The notes under the pieces were generated by a model, which worked only from the letters and a program-made list of their open reading frames with translations, had not been told where the DNA came from and made no database searches. A program made the translations under genes and the position numbers. A DNA stretch of 64,000 bases from Dactylosporangium roseum (GTDB lineage Bacteria > Actinomycetota > Actinomycetes > Mycobacteriales > Micromonosporaceae): contig NZ_CP073721.1 in NCBI RefSeq assembly GCF_025264685.1, positions 3,153,001 to 3,217,000 on the forward strand, given 5' to 3'. Of this stretch, positions 50,701-59,500 are shown piece by piece. Within the stretch, counting starts at the first letter, position 1; every line of letters starts with the position of its first letter.

Positions 50701-53568
50701 ACCGCCGGGTGGGAGGACACCTCCTCGCTCGTCCCTATTCCCCACGACGAGATGCGGGACGCGGTGGCACGCACCGTCCGGCGGGTGGCGACCCTGGGCG
50801 GCACGCGGTGTCTGGAGGTCGGGTGCGGCACCGGGCTGCTGCTGTTCCAGCTCCTGGCCAAGCTGAACCGGTACGTCGGCACGGACATCTCCGCGGCGAC
50901 GCTGGAGGAGCTGCGGACCGTTCTGGCGGACGATCCGAACCGGGACCGGGTCCGCCTGGTCGAGGCGCCCGCCGCGGACCTGCGGGTGCTGGGTGACGAA
51001 CGCTTCGACGTGGCCGTGCTCAACTCCGTCGTGCAGTACCTGCCCGGCACCGGGTACCTGTCCGCCGCCCTGTCCGAGGCGGTGCACCACCTGTCGAATA
51101 CCGGCAGCATCTTCCTGGGCGACCTGAGGTCGCCGGGACAGGCGCTGCTCACCCACGTCTGGATCGAGGCCGCCCGAGCCCGGCCCGAGACCACCGCCGG
51201 CGAGATCATGTCCCGCGCCCGGGCGGCCCTCCGGCGGGAACGGGAATTGATGGTCGACGTCGCCACGATCGAGGATCTGCTGGGCGGCGTCGCGCCAGGC
51301 GCGTGGGTGGAGGCCAACCTGCGGGAGGGCAGGGGCCGCAACGAGCTGGTCCGGTTCCGGTACGACGCGGTGGTGCGCCTCGCGGCGCCGGACGTCGAGG
51401 TGCGCCCGGACTGGCGGGCATGGCACCCGGAAATGACCCTGGAGCTACTGGAGGCCGAGTTGCGCCGGGACCAGGAGACCGTACGGGCCTGGTCCGCGGT
51501 CGCGAACCGCCGGCTGCGCGAGGAGGTGCGGTTGCGGCGGGCCGGTCCCGGGTCGCCGTGCGGGGAGGTCTCCCGCCGTGACGCGGTCGATCTGGACCCG
51601 CAGGACCTGTTCGATCTCGCCGAGCGGCTGGGGCGGCCGTGCCGGATCGGGTGGACCGCGGGCCGCGACGACGGCGCCTTCGACGTCGTGGTGCTGCCGA
51701 GGTCGCTGGCGGGACTGGCGGTCCGGATAGCACCCGCCGGGACCGCCGGCCCGGCGCAGGCCCATCCCGGGCCGTTGCGGGCGCTCGCGGAGGAGCGGCT
51801 GCGGCGGGAACTGCGCGACCTGGCCGGCGCGCGGCTGCCCGAGCACATGGCGCCGGACACGGTGGTGCTGTTGGAGGAGCTGCCCATCAACGCGGCGGGG
51901 AAGCTCGACGAACGGGCGCTGCCGGCATCGCAGACCGCGCCGGCGCCCACGGCGATGGTCGACGAACCGCCCAGCGGAGCGGTGGAGTCGGCGGTCGCCG
52001 GTTTCTGGGAGCGTGCGATCGGGGTGCGCCGGCTCGGCCGCAACGACAACTTCTTCCTGCTCGGCGGTCACTCCCTGCTCGCCGCGATGGTGGTCAACCG
52101 GGTCAACCAGGCACTGGGTACCCAGGTCGGCGTCCGGGACCTGTTCGACGCACCCACACTGGCGCAGTTCGCCGCCAGGCTGGAGCGCGACCTGCGCCGC
52201 ACCGACGCCCTCGCGCCGCCCCTGCTGCCGGTGCTGCGGGACCGCTCGATGCCGTTGTCGTTCGCGCAGGAGCGGTTGTGGGTGATGGATCGGTTGTCGC
52301 CGGGGTCGGTGGCGTACAACATTCCGCATGCGTTGCGGGTGCGGGGTGTGTTTGATGTGGTGGCTTGGCGGGGTGCGGTGGCTGGGTTGGTGGGGCGGCA
52401 TGAGGTGTTGCGGACGTCGTATCCGGTGGTGGGTGGGCGTGTGGTGCAGCGGGTGGGTTCGGGTGCGGATGTGGTGGTGGGGTTGGTGGATGTGTCGGGG
52501 GAGTCCGATGTGGAGGGTGCGGTGGGGCGGGTGGTTTCGGGGGAGGCGCGGGGTGTGTTTGATTTGGCGGTGGGGCCGGTGGTGCGTGGGTGTGTGGTGC
52601 GGTTGTCGGAGTTGGAGCATGTTGTGGTGTTGACGGTGCATCATATTGCGTCTGATGGTTGGTCGAGTGGGGTGTTGACGGCTGAGTTGGTGGAGTTGTA
52701 TGAGGCTGGGGTGGAGGGGCGGGTGGCGGTGTTGCCGGTGTTGCCGGTGCAGTATGCGGATTTTGCGGTGTGGCAGCGGGGGTGGTTGGGCGGGTCGGTG
52801 TTGGCGGATCAGTTGCGGTATTGGTGTGGTCGGTTGGCGGGTGTGGTGCCGGTGGAGTTGCCGGGTGATCGGGTGCGTCCGGAGGTGTTGTCGGGTGCGG
52901 GGTTGACGGAGCGGTTTGTGGTTTCGGCGGAGTTGACGGGGCGGTTGTATGCGTTGGCGCGTGGTCAGGGTGCGACGTTGTTCATGGTGTTGGTGGCGGC
53001 GTTCAAGGCTGCGTTGTATCGGTTGACGGGTCAGACCGACATCACCGTCGGCACGGTTGTGGCGGGGCGTGGGCGGGCGGAGGTGGAGTCGTTGGTGGGG
53101 TTCTTTGCCAATACGTTGGTGTTGCGTACGGATCTGGGTGGTGATCCGACCTGTCAGGATCTGATCGCGCGGGTCCGGGATACCACTGTGGGCGCCTACG
53201 CCCACCAGGACCTGCCCTTCGACCAGTTGTCCGGACAGTTGCCGCCGGGGCGCCGGGGCCAGTTGCTCGACGTGGTCGTCCAACTGGACAACACCGCGCC
53301 GGAACTGTCCCGCCTGGGCCCGGCCACGGTCACGCCGGTCGCCGCGGACAAGCCCTACCCGAAGTTTCCGTTGACGGTCACGTTCCGCCCGGAGGGCGAC
53401 GCGCTGGTCGCCGCCCTGGAGTTCGTCCCGGACTACCTCGCACCGAAGGTGGTGGCCCACCTCATGGAGCAGTTCCGCCTCACCGCGGAGACGATGGCCC
53501 GCGTGCCGCTGACCAGGCTCTCGTCCTGGGCGGCGTCCAGTGCCGGCGCAGCGGTCGGTGCGCTGTGA
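47770..53568 (+). CDS. NRPS: C - A with N-methyltransferase - PCP - C
   Basis: 1932 aa. C1 (about 36-460) and C2 (about 1490-1920) both have HHIASDGWSS and are almost the same protein over their first 265 residues. The A domain (from about 490) has MSTSGSTGTPKA, NVYGPTE and YRTGDV; after A8 (VRGFRVELGEIE) a methyltransferase (about 960-1270) is inserted, with LEVGCGTGLLL and LNSVVQYLPGTGYL typical of NRPS N-methyltransferases, then A10 AAGKLDE. The specificity code read by eye (D A E Q I A V V D K) matches nothing I recognise. PCP: FFLLGGHSLLAA. Start ATG 47770; the stop overlaps the next gene (GTGA). The two C domains differ sharply in codon use from the rest. Confidence 0.93.
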   Translation: MDSDIQRLHAVAAVLRSSGLNSRQPIPVRPDDGSDAPLSFAQERLWVMDRLSPGSVAYNIPHALRVRGVFDVVAWRGAVAGLVGRHEVLRTSYPVVGGRVVQRVGSGADVVVGLVDVSGESDVEGAVGRVVSGEAGGVFDLAVGPVVRGCVVRLSELEHVVVLTVHHIASDGWSSGVLAAELVELYEAGVEGRVAVLPVLPVQYADFAVWQRGWLGGSVLADQLRYWCGRLAGVVPVELPGDRVRPEVLSGAGLTERFVVSAELTGRLYALARGQGATLFMVLVAAFKAALYRLTGQTDITIGTQVAGRGRAELEPLVGFFVNTLVLRTDLGGDPTCQDLIARVRDTTVGAYAHQDLPFERLVQELRPGRDLGHGVPLFNVDCMLQNAPFDHARMGELDVTVVDTHTATAKSDLGLIFWEVPTPGGSHLIGWYEYSSELFDPGTVAGYIDALLQVLAGMPEDPGRRLSELPALPERAVAEQLLVWNRPPAEDTAAAVDVPITYFRESVERFPHRMALVDGDSRLSYAELDRRADRVAHWLAGLGVGPEGTVAVEAVRCVDTLVGVVAVMKAGAAFLMVDRDAPAERLARILDAAGVGVVFRPDRARRPDHSGRRLVTVPAEGAVPAGNDGHLPPAAPDNLGYVMSTSGSTGTPKAVMISNGSFANLCRWLRDTVYRPPGSEARHGVFNADLTSDAFIEDLCLLLTGETMHLPEAAVRRDPGHFSAFLRDHGIQLLQCSPTQATQLLDAGLFGAGHRIETLIVAGEFLPPALWNALAALDGVRAWNVYGPTECAVDATWAPVTNHEETSIGRPVHNAVVRILDRDGNLLPRGARGEICIGGVPVGRGYAGRPGTTALAYVPDPYADRPGQRLYRTGDVGSYTADGRILFHGRRDSQVKVRGFRVELGEIEHVLKGHPAVRDARVLLRSHRPGDERLIAYVVPDAAALRLAAPEELVDQWRAVFDAQQAGTTASDPRFNTAGWEDTSSLVPIPHDEMRDAVARTVRRVATLGGTRCLEVGCGTGLLLFQLLAKLNRYVGTDISAATLEELRTVLADDPNRDRVRLVEAPAADLRVLGDERFDVAVLNSVVQYLPGTGYLSAALSEAVHHLSNTGSIFLGDLRSPGQALLTHVWIEAARARPETTAGEIMSRARAALRRERELMVDVATIEDLLGGVAPGAWVEANLREGRGRNELVRFRYDAVVRLAAPDVEVRPDWRAWHPEMTLELLEAELRRDQETVRAWSAVANRRLREEVRLRRAGPGSPCGEVSRRDAVDLDPQDLFDLAERLGRPCRIGWTAGRDDGAFDVVVLPRSLAGLAVRIAPAGTAGPAQAHPGPLRALAEERLRRELRDLAGARLPEHMAPDTVVLLEELPINAAGKLDERALPASQTAPAPTAMVDEPPSGAVESAVAGFWERAIGVRRLGRNDNFFLLGGHSLLAAMVVNRVNQALGTQVGVRDLFDAPTLAQFAARLERDLRRTDALAPPLLPVLRDRSMPLSFAQERLWVMDRLSPGSVAYNIPHALRVRGVFDVVAWRGAVAGLVGRHEVLRTSYPVVGGRVVQRVGSGADVVVGLVDVSGESDVEGAVGRVVSGEARGVFDLAVGPVVRGCVVRLSELEHVVVLTVHHIASDGWSSGVLTAELVELYEAGVEGRVAVLPVLPVQYADFAVWQRGWLGGSVLADQLRYWCGRLAGVVPVELPGDRVRPEVLSGAGLTERFVVSAELTGRLYALARGQGATLFMVLVAAFKAALYRLTGQTDITVGTVVAGRGRAEVESLVGFFANTLVLRTDLGGDPTCQDLIARVRDTTVGAYAHQDLPFDQLSGQLPPGRRGQLLDVVVQLDNTAPELSRLGPATVTPVAADKPYPKFPLTVTFRPEGDALVAALEFVPDYLAPKVVAHLMEQFRLTAETMARVPLTRLSSWAASSAGAAVGAL
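47877..48672 (+). repeat. C-domain direct repeat, copy 1 (GT-rich segment)
   Basis: 796 bases matching 52251-53046 at an offset of 4374; by eye only two substitutions (G48175 to C52549, giving Gly/Arg; G48304 to A52678, giving Ala/Thr). The coding strand is strikingly G+T-rich, with TTG, GTG, GGT and GCG codons replacing the C-ending codons used elsewhere. Confidence 0.92.
52251..53046 (+). repeat. C-domain direct repeat, copy 2 (GT-rich segment)
   Basis: Second copy of the 796-base segment. Beyond 53046 the two C domains remain patchily similar to about 53215 and then diverge fully. The start of the repeat coincides with the first core motif of the C domain (PLSFAQERLW). Confidence 0.92.
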
Positions 53569-56500
53569 CACCGCGTCCTGGCGCCACGCCCCCGGTCACG
53601 CTGGCCGACGTCCTGCTGCGACGCGCGGGCGACACCGCGACGGCTTTCCGGATCACGGGATCGCAGGGGGAGGTGCTCGACGACGTCAGCGGTGCCGACC
53701 TGGTGCTGGCGGCCACGGCGCGCGCCGCCGTCCTGCGGGATCGCGGACTGCGGGGGGAACGGATCCTGCTGCTCGCCCCGTCGGGCCGCGAATACGTGGA
53801 GTGGCTGGCGGCGTGCCTGCTCGGCGGGGCGATCGCCGTGCCGTCCGTGCCGGCGACCGCCAGGCACCACCACCGGCGAGTGCTCGGCATCGCCCAGGAC
53901 TGCGACGCGGCGGCCGTCATCGCCCCGCGCGGCCACTGGGACCGGCTGCCGCAGCGGTTGCGGGACCGGCTGATCGACGTCGACGAGCTGGCCACGGATC
54001 CGGGAGATCCGGCACCACAGCCGGCCACCGCACACGACATCGCCTTCCTGCAGTACACGTCCGGCTCGACCGGGGACCCGCGAGGGGTCGTCCTGACGCA
54101 CGGCTGCGTGCTGGAGAACACCCGGCGTATCGCGCAGACTTTCCGGCTCGGTCCGGACGCACGGGCGTCGGTCTGGCTGCCGCTGTACCACGACATGGGG
54201 CTGATCGGCGGTCTGCTGACGCCGCTCATGGTGGGGTTCGGCGTCGATCTGATGTCCCCTCAGCAGTTCGCGCGCCGGCCGATGAGCTGGCTGGAGACCA
54301 TCTCCCGGGCGAGGGCGACCGTGAGTGGGGGGCCGACGTCCGCCTACGACGTCTGCGCCCGGGCACTGGAGGAGCTCGACCCCGACCGCGACCGGATCGA
54401 CCTGAGCTCCTGGGAGGTCGCCTTCGTCGGCGCGGAGCCGGTTCGGCCATCCACCATGGACAGGTTCGCCCGGGCCGCCGCCCGCTTCGGGTTCCGCGCC
54501 GAATCCCTGCGCCCCTGCTACGGGCTTGCCGAGTCGACCCTGATGGTGTCCTGCGCGGACCGGCTGCGAACGGTCACGCCCTCTCGCAACGGCGAGGGTG
54601 CGCCGGCCCGGCAACTGGTAAGCTGCGGTCCACCCGTCGCGGGACTCGAGGTCGCGATCGCCGATCCGGCGACCGGCGCGGTGGCTCCCCGCGGCACGAT
54701 CGGGGAGATCCTGGTGCGGGGCGACAGTGTCGCGGCCGGTTATTGGGGCCGGCCGGACGACCCGGTGTTCAACGCCAGGATCGCTGGTGACGAACGTACC
54801 TACCTGCGTACCGGCGATCTGGGCTACCTCGACGACGACGGAGCGGTGGTGCCGACCGGTCGGACGAAGGACATGCTCGTCGTCCACGGCAGGAACATCT
54901 ACCCGCAGGATCTCGAGGAGATCGCGGCGCGTGGCTGCGCACCGCACGGGTGCGCCCTGGCTGGGGCGTTCGCCGACGCGGACGGCAGCGGCGTGGTGCT
55001 GCTGGTCGAGACGGACGCACCCGACCTCGAACTTCCCGAGGTGCTGCGCACGTGCCGCCGGCTCGTCCGCACCGAGCTGGAGATCGACCCCACCACCATC
55101 GCGGTCGTGCGCTCCGGCACCCTCCCTCGGACCCCGAGCGGAAAGATCCGTCGTGGGCCGGCCCGGGAAACGTGGTCGGCCGGGCGGATCAGCACCCGCC
55201 GGCGCAGCGAGCGGGCCGTGGACACCCGCCTGTGGCGGCGGCGTGCCGTCGAAACGCGTCAACGCCTCGAGCGGGCCTCCGAGCCCGAACGCCACGGGAT
55301 CGTGCGGGACTTCCTCGCCGAACGGCTCACCGCGCTGGCGGGGCGGGACGATGACGCGCCGCGGTCGATCTCCTCGCTGGGCATCGACTCGCTGTCGTTG
55401 TTCACCCTCGCGGAGGACCTGGACGTGATCGCGGGCACCCGGCTGCCGCGGCCGGAGCTGTTCGCCGCGGACACGCTCGAAAGCCTGGCCGTCCTGCTGA
55501 GCGACCGGTGGCGGCCGAGCCGTGAGACGCCGGACGGTGGGGTGTCGGATCCGGGCCGGTCGTTGCCGCGCCCGCCGGACGCGTGGCGGGACGCGTCCGC
55601 GCGGGCCACGGCGCTGTGGCTGCTGGAGGCGCGTTACCCGGGCGCCAGCAACGAGTGGGTGGCCTTCGAGGTGCGCGGGAGGTGGCCGCTCGACGACGTC
55701 GAGGAGGCGGTCGCGGCGGTGGTTGACGGGCACGACGCCCTGCGCTGCGCGTACCGGCTGGGTCCGTCCGGGGTCCAGTTGCGGGTGGTGCCCCGCGACC
55801 GGTCGACACCGGTCGTGTCCACGGTCGACGCTCGGTCGTGGTCCGAGGACGTGCTGCGCGCACGGCTGGCGGAGGAGGCCGGCCGGCCGGTCGACCTGAC
55901 GACCGGCCGGCCGTTCCGGGTTTCCCGCTTCGTCCGCTCCGCGGACGAACAGGTCCTGCTCCTGCTGGCGCCGCACATGGCGATCGACTTCACATCGATG
56001 GACATCATCGCTGATGAGATTGTGCGGGGTGACCCCCCGGTTCCCGCCGGCAGCTACCTCGACTACGCGGACACGGTGGACTCCTATTTGGCCTCCTCCG
56101 ACGCCCGCGGGGCCGAGGAGTTCTTCCGCCGGATGTCACACGGCGTGCCGCGGACGCTTCCGCTGCGAGACACCCGGGGGCCGGTGACGCCGTCGGCCCG
56201 CGCCGCCGAACTCACCATCGAACTGGGCGGCAAGCTGACCGGCGCGCTCAGGTCACTGGCCCGGCAGGAGCGCGCCACGGTGTTCCAGGTACTCCTGGCG
56301 CTGCTGCATGCCACGCTGCACGCGGAGACGGGACAGCGGTCGCAACTGGTCGGGGTCGCCATGTCCACCCGGACGCCACCGTTCGCGGCGACCGTCGGAT
56401 TGCTCATGAACGTCGTCCCGCTCGCGTGCGTCGTGGAACCGGGCATGTCCTTCCGCGCCCTGCTGCGCTCGACGCGGGAGAGACTCCTGGCCGCCGGCGC

Positions 56501-59500
56501 TCACCGGCACCACCCCGATCCCATGGTGGCGTGCGCCGACGGTGCGGCGCTGCCGGACGTCCTGCTGTCGTTCCAGCGACACACCGGGGACGAACCGTCC
56601 TCGACGCCGTCCCCGGCCGGCCCGGCCGACGGGCTGGAGGCGCGGGAAGGGCAGTTGCGCTGGCGGCCGGTCCACGTGCCGCGCCGGCTGGATACGCTCC
56701 CGTTGACGATGGTCGTGGCGGATCGACCGGGGGGTTTCACCGTCACCGTCCGCCACCTCACGGACGTGGTGCCGCACGAGATGGCCGCGCGCCTTGCCGC
56801 GTCCTACCGGTCCCTGGCTGAGCGGGTCGCAGGCGACGGTGATCCGGTCGTCGATCGCACGGCGCTCCGGCCGGTGACGCGCTCGCCCGGCAGTCCGGTC
56901 GAGGCGGTTGCCATGGCGGACCGGCCGGCGGCGCAGCCGCGCAACACGGCCTCGGGGGCCACCGTGCCGGCGGCCCTCCGTGCGGTGGCCGGCCGTTTCG
57001 GTGACCGCATCGCACTGGACGACGAGCACCGCAGCCATACGTACCGGGAGCTGCTGGCACAGGTGGAGTCGGCCGCATCCGGCCTGGTGCGGGCCGGCGT
57101 CCGCCCCGGCGACGCGGTCTGCCTGCTGCACGAACGTGACGCGACGGCGGTGGTCGTGACCCTCGCGGCGCTGTTCGCCGGGGCCACCTATGTCCACCTG
57201 GACCCGGGGTCGCCACCGGGGCGGCTGGCCGCGGTGGTGCGCCAGACGGCCGCACGACTCGTGATCGCCAGTGGGTCACTGGCACCGGTCGCACGCGGGC
57301 TGGGCGTGCCGGTCGTGCTGTCGTCCGAGTTGAGCGACGGGAGCACCGGTGACACGACAATGCCGGCCGTCCACGGCGGGGACGCGGCCTACATCAGCTT
57401 CACCTCCGGATCGGCCGGCATGCCGCGTGGAGTCGTCGTCGAACACGCGATGGTCGTGGCGGCCGCCCTCGCCTTCGCCGGGAAGGTGGGGCTGGCCCCG
57501 CACGACGTGGTCGCCTGCGTCTCACCACTCGGCTGGGACATCGTCGTCGGAGACCTCCACGGAACCCTGCTCAGCGGCGGACGCCTCACGATGGTGCCGG
57601 AACGCTACGACGTCGACGGCCCCGGGCTGCGGCGGCTGCTGGACGGCCGTCAGGTCACCACCCTGGTCACGACGCCGCAGCGGTGGCGCCTGATCGTCGA
57701 CGCGGGCTGGCGCGGCGGGCCGGGCTTCAAGGTCGTGTCCGGGGGCGACGTCCTGCTCCCCGCGGACGTGGAGCGGCTCAGGGCCGGTGGACGGCGGCTG
57801 TGGAACTTCTACGGTCCGACGGAAACCGTGCTGTGGGCCACCAGTGCGGATCTGACCTCCTGCCCGGTCGGTACGGCCGTCCCGATCGGCACGGCGCTGC
57901 CCGGCTACCAGGTTCACCTGGTCGGTCCGGACCTGCGCCAGGTCGAGCCCGGCGAGCCCGGCGAGATCGTTATCTGCGGGCCGACCGTCGCCCGGGGCTA
58001 CCTCACGGACCCGCGCCGCACGGCCGAGAAGTTCGTACCCGATCCCTTCGCCCGGACTCCGGGTGCCCGCCTCTACCGCAGCGGGGACCTGGGCCGGCTC
58101 GCCGAGGGTGCGGGCGTCGTCTACGCCGGCCGGATCGACGACCAGGTGAAGATCCGCGGTCGTCGCGTGGAGCTCACCGAGATCGAGGCGGCGGTGAGCG
58201 GACATCCGGATGTGGCGACCGCGGCGGCGCTGGTCCTGCCGGGCACCGACGAGGTGGCCACCTACGTGGTGCCGGCCGACGGCCGGGTCCCCTCGCTCAC
58301 GGTGCTGCGGGAGTACCTCGCCGAGTTCCTGCCGGCCTTCATGCTGCCCACCCGGTTCGCCGTGGTACCGCGGCTGCCGCTGAACACGAACGGAAAGGTC
58401 GACCGGGGGGCGCTGTGCCGGCTGCCCGCGCAACGCGTCGCACACACCGGGACCCGACCGGTGCGCACGCCCCACGAGCAGGCGGTACGCGCGGCGTTCA
58501 CGGCGGTCCTGGGGGTGGGCGACATCGCGGCCGACGACGACTTCTTCGCCCTCGGCGGTCACTCGCTGGGTGCCGTCAACGTCGCCGCCCACCTCTCCGA
58601 GCGGCTCGGCGCGCCCGTACCGGTGCAACTGATCTTCGAGCGGCCCGTCCTGGCGGACCTCGCGGCGGCGCTGGGGGATGGCCGTCCGGACCCCGGGCCG
58701 GCGCCCCCTGTACCACCGGAGCCGGAGCCGGCCGGGGACGGCGTCCCCGTACTCAGCGGTCAGCGGCGCCTGTGGTTGCAGCAGCAGCGGTTCGGCCATG
58801 ATGCCGGGCTCACCATCCCCTGCCTCGTGGAGTTCAGTGGACGTGTCGAGCCCGAGCACATGGTGCGGGCGTTCGACGCGGTCGTGGAGCGGCACGTCAG
58901 CCTGCGTACGCTGATCCGCCTGGTCGACGGTGAGCCGCGGCAGTTCGCCGGTGGGCGGCCGCAGTTGTCCGTCGTCCGCGGTGGTGATGACGACGCGGGC
59001 CGGGACGCCGAGCGTCGGGCCCGCCGGCGGCTGGACGAGATGGCCGGGCTGGACTGGGACCTGGAGAACGGCCCGCTGGTGCGCGCCGAGCTGCACCTGG
59101 AGCCCGCCAGCCGGGCCGTCCTCGCCATCGCCCTCCACCACGCGATCTCTGACGGGTGGTCGGCGGGCGTGCTGCTGCGTGACTTCATGGCCTGCTACTG
59201 CGGCTACCTGCACGCCACCGCGCCGGACCTGGCGCCGCTGCCGCTGGACGAGCACCAGGCGGCGCTGGCCCGGCACCGTACGCCCGCCGGCACCGACGGG
59301 GCGCTTCGGGAGCTGGTACGGCTGCTGATCGACGCGCCGCCGTCCAACCTGCCGGTGACCGGAGGAGGGGCCGCGGTCACCGGGGCCGGCCGGTGCGTCC
59401 GTGACCTGGGTGACCTGCCCGGCCGGCTGGCCAGGGCCCGCGCCAGCACGGTGTTCGCGCTGGTCGTCACGGCGTTTCTGGCCAGTCTGCGGGTCCGGAC

